A stretch of 48,824 bases of DNA, taken from the NCBI RefSeq assembly GCF_002531935.1, contig NZ_NWSV01000036.1, forward strand, positions 1 through 48,824. The letters run 5' to 3'. Positions 7,846-16,976 of this stretch are shown piece after piece; positions within the stretch are counted from its first letter, which is position 1, and each line of letters opens with the position of its first letter. A program made the translations under genes and the position numbers. The notes under the pieces are model-generated. The model had not been told where the DNA came from. It saw only the letters and a list, made by a program, of their open reading frames with translations, and searched no databases. Source of the stretch: Rhizobium chutanense (GTDB lineage: Bacteria > Pseudomonadota > Alphaproteobacteria > Rhizobiales > Rhizobiaceae).

Positions 7846-8737
7846 GCCCACACCCGATTGGGATCGAATTCCAGTTTGGCCGCCTTGAGCTCTTTCACAA
7901 GAGCCATTTTCCAGCCGTCGGACGAGTCCATATCGGTATAGACGACACCGAATAGGTCCGACGGAATTTCCACGTCGCCTTTGCGCAGCAGACAGACCTT
8001 TCCGCGCCCCAATTTCCCAGAAAAGTATCCGAGTTCAAAGATCACGTTCTGGCGCGCGCGCTGCGCGTGGCCAGGCGCAGCCACAGATGATCCCACGTCA
8101 TCGGGTGTGAGGAGCACCACTGCGAAACCGACCTCACCGGCACAGTCCTCGTACTTCTCGATGATGGTGCGGCCCTGGTTCGGTTGCTCTTTGAGAACAA
8201 TAACGTCGAGCTTCAACTTCTCCAAGAACCGGGCCAGCTTGTCCAAAGCGCCCTCGTCATGGCCGTGCACGATAAATACCTTGTTGGACGCAGGCATGGT
8301 GGACCTCGGCTTGCTCACGCTTGAATCAGGAAAAACTCCATCGCCGTAGTCCTCGGTGGAGATGATCCCGCTCTCGGAAACATCATTCATGGAACCTGCA
8401 GCGGTGGAAGCGCTTTTAAATGCGTTTCGTTCCCTTTCACCGATATTGCTGACCCAACCACGGCGATAAATCTCGCCAGCTCTGGCAACGATGACAGACT
8501 GCAGCGGGATTCCGTCAGGGGTACGAAGCTCCGGATCGCGAAGCACATAGGTCGCTAGCGAGGTCGCCCGCGCACTAAGCGTCGCCCCCCTCCTGCATCA
8601 GTATCCTGCAGATCCCACTCCAGGCGCATAGCTTCGAAACCATCATGCCCTTCAACCTTGAGCATATTGACCGACGCAATGACCAAGGCCCGTGACGGAA
8701 ACGGAGGGAGTTTCAGCACCTCGACATGATCATCCAC
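7842..8737 (-). pseudogene. TIR-like (CAP12/Pycsar-type) defence effector, frameshifted at a C6 tract
   Basis: The C-terminal ~140 residues match the predicted nucleotide-binding TIR-like domain also found in CBASS and Pycsar effectors: KVFIVHGHDEGALDKLARFL, GRTIIEKYED with a Glu, VVLLTPDDVG, RQNVIFELGYFSGKLGRGK and DLFGVVYTD. Such domains degrade NAD+ to stop phage growth. The N-terminal part (from the ATG at 8737) is in another frame. The frames join as GGGATLSARATSLATYVLRD if one base is added in the run of six C at 8585-8590. Without a correction only the downstream part, about 234 aa, is readable. No cyclase partner is visible nearby. It is the middle member of a leftward unit ending in the integrase. 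Confidence 0.72.
8585..8590. repeat. C6 homopolymer at the TIR-gene frame junction
   Basis: Six consecutive C on the + strand (six G in the coding strand). Adding one base restores a continuous TIR-effector reading frame; the present length breaks it. This could be a slippage site or a sequencing artefact. Confidence 0.6.
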
Positions 8738-8771
8738 TAGCTATCTCCCTGTCTGTGCCAGCGTTTCAAAC

Positions 8772-9029
8772 TTATTGCTCGATCTGGGGATCATCACCCG
8801 TTGGCTCCCGCACCAGCCGAAGAACGTACTCACCGCCGAAGCGTCCAGGCGGTTCAATCACGGTGAGTTGTGACAACTGGTGCATGCGCCTTACCCCTTC
8901 CAGAACAGCGAAAGAATCTTCGTCCCGATAGAGATGGTATTCGCCGTTGAGCCGCAGGGCTGCATCGATCTCGTGAACTTTATGCTGAATTCGCATCTGA
9001 CGGCTCGGTGCCATTCGTCGACCTTTCAT
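8772..9029 (-). CDS. Hypothetical protein of the TIR unit, 85 aa
   Basis: A small basic, soluble protein (start ATG 9029; an ATG at 9053 lies inside the palindrome below). It contains RQMRIQHKVHEIDAALRL and GEYVLRLVREP. No family recognised. It precedes the TIR gene by 34 bp on the same strand, so it is likely the first gene of the unit. The palindrome over its start and its small basic nature would fit an autorepressor, but this is speculation; no HTH is obvious. No Shine-Dalgarno is visible for either start. Confidence 0.5.
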   Translation of the reverse strand: MKGRRMAPSRQMRIQHKVHEIDAALRLNGEYHLYRDEDSFAVLEGVRRMHQLSQLTVIEPPGRFGGEYVLRLVREPTGDDPQIEQ

Positions 9030-9058
9030 ATCTATGATAAAGGACATTATCATAGATA
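9029..9058. promoter_or_regulatory. Perfect 11-bp inverted repeat in the TIR/mcrB divergent region
   Basis: TATCTATGATA (9029-9039) and TATCATAGATA (9048-9058) are exact reverse complements separated by 8 bases. The AT-rich arms resemble an operator for a dimeric repressor. The element covers the start of the leftward unit and lies 265 bp ahead of mcrB. Confidence 0.6.
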
Positions 9059-9088
9059 ATCAGCATTATAAGCTCTCGGAAATGTGGT

Positions 9089-9106
9089 GGTCGCAGGTTC
9101 GATTCC
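9089..9106 (+). other. tRNA T-arm-like fragment, possible old attachment site
   Basis: GGTCGCAGGTTCGATTCC resembles the T-arm start of many bacterial tRNAs. The rest of the arm does not pair and no acceptor stem follows, so it is not a tRNA. It may be a scar of an element that integrates into tRNA ends, which would suit the nearby recombinase, but chance is possible. Confidence 0.2.
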
Positions 9107-9323
9107 GTTCAAGGCGACGGGAAAATCCTCTCTTGAAATTCTGTCGTAGGGCCCTTGGTCGCCGCAGTAAGTTCGCTGACAACTTTTTCCGATAAGGAAC
9201 AGCCATCGGTGGGATTGATCAGCAGCGGTCAACTATCCTGCACAACATTTCTGATTGCAAAAAATATACCTCTCTCGGTATCCAGGGTAGATCGCCCAAA
9301 TAGTCGGGCGCGCTGGGGGGCAT

Positions 9324-11474
9324 ATGACGAGATACAGTCCGTTTCATCCGAACTCTGAGGCGACGCTAAAGGCCGCCGCCGTATGGTTCGACCGCTGCCT
9401 GCGGGTAGATGGCTCACTTTTCGGCGAAGAGCCACTTTGGACAACGGAGGCTCTGTCCGAAGCAGATCGCTGCTTCAATGGTCGGCCGGATGGAAGCAAG
9501 GACAGCTTTCATGTCAAGCTCGAGCGCCAGTTTCATGATGCGTCGCCGGCCACCTGCAAGCTTCTGGCAGAGATGCTTTGGATACTAAACCTTTTTCCCA
9601 CGAACATGGGGCCGGATGCCAAGCGGCGGCCAATCTTGACCGCATGGGGATGGTCAGGAGAGACCCTTTCGGGCACTCTCGCCGATGAGTTGATGGCCGA
9701 CGACATTTTGCGTGGCCTTGGTTCAGCTGGTCCCGGATTCATGAACCATAAGCCGCGAGAGCTTCGGTTCTTGATCAAATCCATGATCGGACTGAAAGCC
9801 ATGAGCGCGTCAGAGCGCGATTCTGTCCTGGGCGACCCCTGGGCGTTCGCGGAGTGGATTGACGGAGTGCCGGACGAAGGATATCGGCAATTGCGGCACA
9901 TCCTGCCGCATCTTATGTTTCCAGACGAGTTTGAACGCATTGCGAGCCCTGGGCACGTCCGGAAGATCCTTTCAGAACTCGGCGGTGTTGACCGTCAGGC
10001 TCTTCGACGCATGTCGAAGGTGGAGCAGGACCGCGAGCTGTTGACTGTTCGGCACAACCTCGAGCGGGAGCGCGGTGGTCCGATTGATTTCTATCAGCAG
10101 GAGATCAAGGAAAAGTGGCTGAAGGAGCAGGAGATCGAGGAGTCCGCAGCGAGCGAGGCTTTGGCGGCCGATACACCCGCTTCCGCTAGCAAAGTCGCCG
10201 CTCCGCTCAATCAGATTCTCTACGGCCCACCTGGTACGGGAAAGACCTATCGTGTCGTCGATCGAGCCCTGGCGATCCTTGATCCTGAGTTCGCTGCAAA
10301 GCGGGAGAGCGATCGCGACGCACTGAAAGAGCGTTTCGATGATCTCGTTACCGAGGGGCTTATTCGCTTCGTGACCTTCCACCAGAGCTTCAGCTATGAA
10401 GAGTTTGTCGAGGGATTGCGAGCCGAGACGACTCCCGACGGAGCGATCCGCTACCACGTACAGGACGGTATCTTCAAAGCACTCTGTCAGCCGTCAGCCG
10501 ATCAGGCCCGTATCCCCGTCGGTGAGCGCTTCTCCAGTGGTTACGTGGTCACGAGGTCAACACCAGAGATCCTCTGGCTCGAAAAGCCGAACGGTTCGAG
10601 CTTACCGCTTCCATGGGAACTTCTCGATGAACTCGCGGGTTTGGTTCGCCAGGGCCGCATCTCAATCGCAGATATTCGCGACAAGCTCGTCTTCGATCGG
10701 GTACCCGACAGCCGTCTCGAGAAGTTCCTTGTGAATGGCTATAACAACATTATCCCGCTAATCGTCGAGCGGCTGATCGCGAGCGAAGCCAGGCCCGAAG
10801 ATCATGAACGCAAGAAGGTACTGATCATCGACGAGATCAACCGAGGCAACATCTCCAAGATCCTTGGCGAACTCATCACGTTGATAGAACCATCGAAGCG
10901 GCTTGGCGCTGACGAAGCACTGACGACGATGCTGCCCTATTCCAAAACTCCCTTCGGAGTCCCGGTCGGGGTACATATTATCGGCACGATGAACACAGCA
11001 GATCGCTCTTTGGCCTCGATCGACATGGCATTGCGCCGGCGCTTCGTGTTCGAGGAAATCGAGCCACAACCTGAAACCTTGGACGAGATCGAGCTCGCTG
11101 GAGTTAACATAGGCGCCTTACTGAGTGTGATGAACGCTCGCATTGAGGCACTGCTCGACCGGGAACACAGACTTGGCCACGCCTACTTCCTGCATCTTGA
11201 AGCCGCGGACGATGTTGGCCAACTGAAACAGCTCTTTTCCCGGCGTATTCTGCCCCTTTTGAAGGAGTATTTCTTTGACGATTGGCAGCGTATCCGCCTC
11301 GTCTTGAATGATCACCGAAAAGTGGATCCGGCGGACCGGTTCATCGTCGAGAGTGCTGATGGCTCCGTCTCTCTGTTTGGGGCGGGCGAGATTTCCGTGC
11401 CAACAAACAAAGTCTGGCGGTTAAACGCCGAGGCCCTCAACAGACCGTCGGCCTATCAGCAAATCATCGGTTAG
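9324..11474 (+). CDS. mcrB: McrB-type AAA+ GTPase of a type IV restriction system
   Basis: McrB forms a hexameric GTP-driven motor that recognises modified cytosine and activates the McrC nuclease. The 716-aa protein has a long N-terminal helical and specificity region (about 1-285). The AAA+ domain begins with Walker A YGPPGTGKT near residue 300. The Walker B VLIIDEINRGN is near 500, and the McrB signature GTMNTADRSLASID near 554 contains the NTAD-type guanine-selective element, followed by the arginine-rich MALRRRF. The N-terminus does not look like the E. coli McrB DNA-binding domain, so the recognised modification may differ. mcrC begins 5 bp downstream, so the two are one operon. Confidence 0.9.
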   Translation: MTRYSPFHPNSEATLKAAAVWFDRCLRVDGSLFGEEPLWTTEALSEADRCFNGRPDGSKDSFHVKLERQFHDASPATCKLLAEMLWILNLFPTNMGPDAKRRPILTAWGWSGETLSGTLADELMADDILRGLGSAGPGFMNHKPRELRFLIKSMIGLKAMSASERDSVLGDPWAFAEWIDGVPDEGYRQLRHILPHLMFPDEFERIASPGHVRKILSELGGVDRQALRRMSKVEQDRELLTVRHNLERERGGPIDFYQQEIKEKWLKEQEIEESAASEALAADTPASASKVAAPLNQILYGPPGTGKTYRVVDRALAILDPEFAAKRESDRDALKERFDDLVTEGLIRFVTFHQSFSYEEFVEGLRAETTPDGAIRYHVQDGIFKALCQPSADQARIPVGERFSSGYVVTRSTPEILWLEKPNGSSLPLPWELLDELAGLVRQGRISIADIRDKLVFDRVPDSRLEKFLVNGYNNIIPLIVERLIASEARPEDHERKKVLIIDEINRGNISKILGELITLIEPSKRLGADEALTTMLPYSKTPFGVPVGVHIIGTMNTADRSLASIDMALRRRFVFEEIEPQPETLDEIELAGVNIGALLSVMNARIEALLDREHRLGHAYFLHLEAADDVGQLKQLFSRRILPLLKEYFFDDWQRIRLVLNDHRKVDPADRFIVESADGSVSLFGAGEISVPTNKVWRLNAEALNRPSAYQQIIG

Positions 11475-11479
11475 TTGGC

Positions 11480-12721
11480 ATGTTGACCGTCAGGGAGTTT
11501 GCCAGGCTTACGATCGATGAGGCGGCCGGGTCGATTGACCTGGCGACTGTTCCCGCGAGCGCATTCGAATGGCTCGCGCGTCACGGGCGCGATCGGGGAG
11601 GGGCGCCATCGCTTGTGAAGCTCGAGGGGCCGCGAACCCTTAAGCTTCGCAACTATGTCGGCGTGGTGGAGACACCGTGCGGAACTCGAATTGAAATCCT
11701 GCCAAAGCATATCGGTTCATCGGAGGGGGTGGCGCAGGCCCGCCGCCTGCTTTTCAATATGGTCTCCGAAGCGCTGAATCTCACGCCAAGAATCGGAGGC
11801 GGGGCCACGATCGAGGCCTTTGATCTCCCGATGACGGAGTGGTTGGCCGCTAGTTTCCTGGCTAAGGCACTTGATCTTGCCCGGCGCGGCCCGCGCCAGG
11901 CATATCGCTCCATCGAGGCGAGAGAGCCCTTTTTGAGAGGCAGGCTCGATTTCAACCGGCAGCTTCGCGCCGCAGCAGGCGGCGCGCATATGTTTCACGT
12001 CACGCACGATGTCTATTCGCTGGACAGGCCGGAGAACCGTCTCATTCGTTCGGCCATTGAACACATCGCGCGACGATCGATGACGAGCGATAACTGGCGT
12101 CTGGCGCGCGAGCTCTCCACCCTGTTCGCCGACGTTCCGGAAAGCCGGAACATTGACGCGGACCTTAAGTTTTGGGGACGAGACCGCCATTTGGCTGACT
12201 ATGCGGATATCAGACCGCTATGCGAGCTTCTACTGACACATCGGCTGCCATTCGCGCTTGCCGGAGATTATCACGGGATGAGCATGCTGTTTCCGATGGA
12301 GCGGCTGTTTGAGCGCTACGTGCTGGGCTCATTGCGAATGATTGCGCCTGAGCATTTCGAGATCCACCCCCAGCACGGCGCCATGCACCTTTGCTCACAG
12401 GAAGGAGAGGATTGGTTTCAGATGAAACCGGATATCCTCGTCAGGCGTGGTGACCAACGATGGATTATCGACGCGAAATGGAAACGGCTCAGCAATGATC
12501 GCGACAAAAACTACGAGCTGAGCCAAGCTGATTTTTATCAGCTCTTTGCGTACGGGCAAAAATACCTCGGTGGTACTGGTGAAATGTACCTCGTCTACCC
12601 GGCGGTGTCGGATTTCCCCATGATGCGGGCGCCGTTCAAACTGTCAGATAATTTGCTGTTGCATGTTTTACCGTTCGACTTGGAGCGACGGCAGGCTCCG
12701 TACACATTCCTCGCAGGCTGA
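11480..12721 (+). CDS. mcrC: McrC-type PD-(D/E)xK nuclease subunit
   Basis: McrC binds the McrB ring and cuts DNA. The 413-aa product has an N-terminal beta-rich domain that reads as the McrB-contacting part, a middle segment with REPFLRGRLDFNRQL typical of the family, and a C-terminal nuclease core: the metal-binding Asp in KPDILVRRGD near residue 316 and DAKWK near 330. The ATG follows the mcrB stop by 5 bp, within ribosome reach, indicating coupled translation. All active-site elements look intact. Confidence 0.9.
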   Translation: MLTVREFARLTIDEAAGSIDLATVPASAFEWLARHGRDRGGAPSLVKLEGPRTLKLRNYVGVVETPCGTRIEILPKHIGSSEGVAQARRLLFNMVSEALNLTPRIGGGATIEAFDLPMTEWLAASFLAKALDLARRGPRQAYRSIEAREPFLRGRLDFNRQLRAAAGGAHMFHVTHDVYSLDRPENRLIRSAIEHIARRSMTSDNWRLARELSTLFADVPESRNIDADLKFWGRDRHLADYADIRPLCELLLTHRLPFALAGDYHGMSMLFPMERLFERYVLGSLRMIAPEHFEIHPQHGAMHLCSQEGEDWFQMKPDILVRRGDQRWIIDAKWKRLSNDRDKNYELSQADFYQLFAYGQKYLGGTGEMYLVYPAVSDFPMMRAPFKLSDNLLLHVLPFDLERRQAPYTFLAG

Positions 12722-12865
12722 AGTTGGCATGTGCCGCCCCTCATTGCTCGCTAGCCGCAGGATCGGGCCGGCGCGCATTTCGTTGCCGCCCTCGCGATGA
12801 TTTGGAACATCTCAATATGTTGATGCTACACGGTTCCGAGGATCGCTGTTCTGGGCATATCGGAT
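12722..12865. other. mcrC-helicase gap
   Basis: A 144-bp gap with no clear terminator; the helicase gene may be read from the mcrBC transcript or from its own weak promoter. Confidence 0.3.
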
Positions 12866-15652
12866 GTGGCTCTAAGTAACTTGTTCTCTGGCCGGGCGCG
12901 TACATATCGCCCCAGTTTGCTTGCGAGATTGTTCTCTTCAAGAAACTGGAAGCTGACCTTGGACTCGGGGCGACCTGAAAGCGTCCGGCTGCGTCAGGAT
13001 GGCGACGAAGAGTTCCGCTGCCTCGAGATCGTATCCGTTTCCACTAGCAAGGCTCTCCTCTGGCATGCCGTCGAGGTCCGCACACGCAACAGAACGGAAA
13101 CCCTGTCAGGGCTAACGGGTGAATCTGCGGCACAACTAGTCGCAGACGTTCATGCATTCATCAACGCCTACCTCTTTGGCCTCATCGGCAACGAGAGAGA
13201 GCGCTTGCTCGATGTCGATGCCAAACTTCGAGAAATCACAGCAGGCAACCGGCAATATCTCGCGCAAGCCGATCTTGGACAGGCTATCACGAGCGTGCCC
13301 GGCAATGCCGCCGCGGCGCTCGCTCATCCGCTTCTCGATCCACAACTCATGCCGGTCGGGCTCAAGAAGTCTTTACCGGCTTCGTTCGCAATGCTGACCG
13401 ACCCGAGCGTTCGCCACGCCTATAATGAAGCGTTCGTCAGGTCTGAGCTGCTTGAATTCCAGCATTTCTTCGACCATCTCGATGGGCGATCGCTATCCGA
13501 TCAGCAACGCGAGGCTTGTATCCGGCTGGACGACAATAATCTGCTGGTTGCCTCCGCCGGTTCCGGCAAATCGGCGACCATGGTCGGCAAGGTAGCCTAT
13601 GTGTTGGAAAAGAAGCTCTATCGACGAGACGAGATTCTGCTTCTCGCCTTCAATAAAAGCGCCGCCGATGAACTCAGGACCAGGATTGCGAGACAGCTCG
13701 GGGTCGAGGAAAGCGCGCTGGAGTGCCGCGTCACGACGTTTCACGCGCTTGGACGCGGTATAATTGAAGACGTGGAGGGACGCCCGCCCCAGCTTGCCAA
13801 CTGGGTAGATCATCCTGGCGGCGAGACCAAGGTAATAGAAGAGATCATCCGAGGCCTTGTCGAGACAGATCTGGAGTTTGCCAGATTGTGGAGCGACCTG
13901 CTTGTGGTCCATCCCAAAGCAGACATGCCGGCCGCGGTTTTCGACGTCGAGATGGATTTTCGCCGCTACGTGTCGGATCGCATCAGGAAGGGCGCCGCTA
14001 CGATAGGTTCGCTTTCCGGAGTGACCGTCAAATCGTTGCAGGAACAGAAGATCGCCAACTGGTTATGGCTGCACTCCGTCGCGTTCGAATACGAGCGGCA
14101 GATCAAGATCGAAAATGAGGACGGCACCTTTCGACACCTGCATCCCGATTTCTACTATCCGCTGACCGACACGGTGCATGAGCACTTTGCGCTCGACGCC
14201 GACGGCACCTCGCCCTTTGCAGATTATGTCCAACACGCCGACAGCAAACGGCAGGCGTATCGCCGGAAAGAGATCGATTTTTTCGAGACCACCTCGGCGC
14301 AGGCCAGCAGCGAGACGATGCTCAGCACTCTTGAAGCGGAACTGGCACGGCGCGCCATGCCCTTCGAGCGCAAGAGCTATAAAGAAATCACTAAGGCCCT
14401 CGAGCCGGTCGTGATCAAGCATTATCACAAGCTTATATCCACCTGCATCAAGCATATCCGCGCCAGTCATCTGACGCTCGAAATGCTGCTCGAGCGCGCC
14501 AAGACCCTGCACGACAAGGAGCGTGGCAAGCTCTATGCGCGCGTCGTGTGGACGATCACGCAAGGATATTCCCGGAGACTCGAAGAATCCCAGCGGATCG
14601 ATTTCGACTCGATGATCGCCGATGCTGTAAGTCTGATCCGGACCGGCCGATATCAAAGCCCGTATTCTCTGATCCTTGTTGACGAGTTCCAGGACATTTC
14701 CGAGCCGCGGGCCAACCTTATCAAGGCGCTCAAGCAGCAGAAGGCGTTCAGCAAGGTGTTCGCGGTCGGAGACGACTGGCAGTCGATCTATCGCTTCGCT
14801 GGCTCTGACATCACGATCTTCATGCAGTTCGAGGCGAATTTCGGAGCCAGTTGGCAGGGGCGCCTTGAGCAGACCTATCGGTGCAACCAGCTCATTGCGG
14901 AGACGGCCGCGAAGTTCGTCCAACGGAATCCGGAACAGATCACGAAATCGGTGCATTCGATACGTGCTGCGGTACCTCGCTCGATACGGGTGATACCCAT
15001 CGATGGCAAAGGTGGCAGGCCAGACTTCGGGTTGGCCTGTCATCGCATTCTCGAGCGGCTTGATGCGTTCTTGGATGATATTGCGTCGCAATGGCGGAGT
15101 GCACCAGGCACCACGCTCAAGGTTTTGGTGCTGTGGCGATACAATCACGTTGACCCGTTTCAAGGAACCCTACCGTCCTTTGCGAACATCGAGGTTTCCG
15201 GCCAATCGTTTCATCGGGCGAAGGGACTCGAAGCGGACTATACGATCCTGCTTGATGTCAGCGAAGGCGATTACGGTGTGCCGAGCCGGGTCGAAGACGA
15301 CGAACTTCTTAATCTGGTGATACCCCGCCCCGAAACGTTTGCCTACGCCGAAGAAAGGCGCCTGTTCTACGTTGCGCTGACACGCGCCAGCCGCGGCGTG
15401 TACATCGTCACCAACAGCCGCCAGCCGTCACGATACATCCGCGAACTTTGCGAGATCGCGGGCGCTGAGGTCCGCTTCGAGACGACCGAAGGGGCTGTTT
15501 TACGCCAGTGTCCTACCTGCCTAGTGGGCCAGATCATCGAAATCCACAATCGTGACGGCTCGGTATTTTGTGGGTGCAATCAGTTTCCCGATTGCAGTCG
15601 GACTGAGCGAAGCCCTGTTCGACCGGTGTCGAGATTGCGAAGAAGGAGGTGA
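12866..15652 (+). CDS. HelD-like (helicase IV) UvrD-family DNA helicase with C-terminal zinc finger
   Basis: The 928-aa product is a superfamily 1 3'-5' helicase of the helicase IV type. Residues 1-190 form the HelD N-terminal domain. Walker A is ASAGSGKSATM near 230, motif II LVDEFQDIS near 605, the QTYRCNQLI motif follows, then FHRAKGLEADYTILLD and the final RRLFYVALTRASRG near 834. A large insertion of about 300 residues separates motifs Ia and II. The tail has a topoisomerase-type Cys4 finger (CPTC...CGCNQFPDC) and ends in a basic run. The GTG start is weak (no clear ribosome site). It lies between mcrBC and a convergent PLD nuclease, so a defence role is plausible. Confidence 0.82.
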   Translation: MALSNLFSGRARTYRPSLLARLFSSRNWKLTLDSGRPESVRLRQDGDEEFRCLEIVSVSTSKALLWHAVEVRTRNRTETLSGLTGESAAQLVADVHAFINAYLFGLIGNERERLLDVDAKLREITAGNRQYLAQADLGQAITSVPGNAAAALAHPLLDPQLMPVGLKKSLPASFAMLTDPSVRHAYNEAFVRSELLEFQHFFDHLDGRSLSDQQREACIRLDDNNLLVASAGSGKSATMVGKVAYVLEKKLYRRDEILLLAFNKSAADELRTRIARQLGVEESALECRVTTFHALGRGIIEDVEGRPPQLANWVDHPGGETKVIEEIIRGLVETDLEFARLWSDLLVVHPKADMPAAVFDVEMDFRRYVSDRIRKGAATIGSLSGVTVKSLQEQKIANWLWLHSVAFEYERQIKIENEDGTFRHLHPDFYYPLTDTVHEHFALDADGTSPFADYVQHADSKRQAYRRKEIDFFETTSAQASSETMLSTLEAELARRAMPFERKSYKEITKALEPVVIKHYHKLISTCIKHIRASHLTLEMLLERAKTLHDKERGKLYARVVWTITQGYSRRLEESQRIDFDSMIADAVSLIRTGRYQSPYSLILVDEFQDISEPRANLIKALKQQKAFSKVFAVGDDWQSIYRFAGSDITIFMQFEANFGASWQGRLEQTYRCNQLIAETAAKFVQRNPEQITKSVHSIRAAVPRSIRVIPIDGKGGRPDFGLACHRILERLDAFLDDIASQWRSAPGTTLKVLVLWRYNHVDPFQGTLPSFANIEVSGQSFHRAKGLEADYTILLDVSEGDYGVPSRVEDDELLNLVIPRPETFAYAEERRLFYVALTRASRGVYIVTNSRQPSRYIRELCEIAGAEVRFETTEGAVLRQCPTCLVGQIIEIHNRDGSVFCGCNQFPDCSRTERSPVRPVSRLRRRR

Positions 15653-15739
15653 AGCGACTCACATCAACCCCACAGGTGACTTGGGGCGGGGTGGCCATCG
15701 ATGTCCGGCATGGCCGTCAGGATGCTGAGGTAAGCGTGG

Positions 15740-16960
15740 TCAGGCATGTTCGTCGTAATAGATCGTGTCAAGCATGGCGACTCGATAATCCCACAACTCG
15801 CTATCATCCCCGTCTGGGCGCGGTGCGTTATACCAAGGCGATGACTGGATCGGCACAATGACTCGATCCCAGTAATTTTCCAACGCAAGTGTTGTCGGGG
15901 CGAAATTTAAGGCTTTCGCCAAATTGGCCTTGTTCTTCCCGTTCGCGCAAACGAACGTGTCCGGACGTTTCATGGCGAGAAGCCGCGTCGCGGTAGGGTA
16001 TTCGCCGATGTGATGGGCTTTGGCATCCACAAACGCTTTGCGGAATCTGCGACAATATTCCGTGAAATCCTCCAGCATTACCGGGTCTTTCCGGGGGATG
16101 CAGTCCAAGGCCGCGCCAAGCTGGCGGTCTTGCTTCGCTACTAGACCGGCGAAGTCGCCGTTACCGCCCATCGAGCCGAACCAGCCCCAATCATGGCCCC
16201 CAAGGCCTACGGCTTCCTTCTCGGCGTTGCCGAGCGTGCCGGCGATCCCCTTACATTCTGTCACTGAAAGGTCAGAGAACCGGCCGGCACTTGCGAAAAG
16301 GCGCTGAATTTCGCGAAGTAGTCTCATGCGGCGCTTGAAATGATGGTGGGGGTCGAGTTTTGCGGTCCGCGCGAATTCGTCCCAACTCATCATGGCCAAG
16401 GACGAGATGAGCCCCTTCCCGCTCTTCTTGTCGTCGGGAAGGATTGGGTCGCGCTGGCCGCGCCGCTTTCGAGCGGCCTCGAATTGTCGACGATAGCTAT
16501 CCGCAAGTATCTTGGTGACAGGCTGTTTCAGTGCATCATAGCCGGAAAGCTCACTCTGTATCTGGTCGAAAATCTCATTGTTGGCAGAGCCTTCGATGTG
16601 CAGGCAAGCCTCGTGATTCAGGCCGAGGCCGCCCTTCGTGAAATTGGCACTTCCGACGATGGCTTCAGCTTCACTTCCGGTTCGAAACAAATAGAGCTTG
16701 GGATGGAAGATCCCCTTGTCTGCTTTGGCGATGAAGGCATTCTTGGTGCCGATTAGCCGCTCAACAAGATCGGGTGAGGTCGCAAAGCCGTTTAAACCGA
16801 AGGTGACGGAGCGAAATTTCGCCTTGTTTTCCATCAATCGATCGGCCAGTTTCCCATTGTATCCCCAAGCTACTGCGATCTGGATTTCATCATGGTCGCC
16901 AATAAGGCGATTCAGCAGGGCTGGCATTGTTCCGGCGTTAAGCAGCGTGACCTTCATCAT
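15740..16960 (-). CDS. Phospholipase-D-type nuclease-like protein
   Basis: A ~406-aa protein with a single HKD motif near residues 86-111: FHPKLYLF followed by IVGSANFTKGG, the His-Lys-Ser/Asn set of the PLD nuclease and phosphodiesterase superfamily. Most members act as dimers with one motif per chain. The C-terminal two thirds are unfamiliar; a segment with GGHDWGWFGSMGGNGDF may be a small target-binding domain. The start is one of two consecutive ATGs just after a GGGGGGA ribosome site. It converges on the HelD-like helicase gene with 87 bp between stops. PLD nucleases with helicases recur in defence loci (for example DISARM), but this pair is not a named system I recognise. Confidence 0.78.
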   Translation of the reverse strand: MMKVTLLNAGTMPALLNRLIGDHDEIQIAVAWGYNGKLADRLMENKAKFRSVTFGLNGFATSPDLVERLIGTKNAFIAKADKGIFHPKLYLFRTGSEAEAIVGSANFTKGGLGLNHEACLHIEGSANNEIFDQIQSELSGYDALKQPVTKILADSYRRQFEAARKRRGQRDPILPDDKKSGKGLISSLAMMSWDEFARTAKLDPHHHFKRRMRLLREIQRLFASAGRFSDLSVTECKGIAGTLGNAEKEAVGLGGHDWGWFGSMGGNGDFAGLVAKQDRQLGAALDCIPRKDPVMLEDFTEYCRRFRKAFVDAKAHHIGEYPTATRLLAMKRPDTFVCANGKNKANLAKALNFAPTTLALENYWDRVIVPIQSSPWYNAPRPDGDDSELWDYRVAMLDTIYYDEHA

Positions 16961-16976
16961 TCCCCCCAAAAGCTAA

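Noticed and set aside
7842..8737. A complete CBASS or Pycsar operon around the TIR protein
   Set aside because: No cyclic-nucleotide cyclase gene is visible near the TIR gene in either direction.
9089..9125. A complete tRNA gene
   Set aside because: Only a T-arm-like start is present; the arm does not close and no acceptor or anticodon arm exists.
14063..15163. Leftward 366-codon frame inside the helicase gene
   Set aside because: Mirror of conserved helicase codons; GC-rich genes of this type often leave the opposite strand open.
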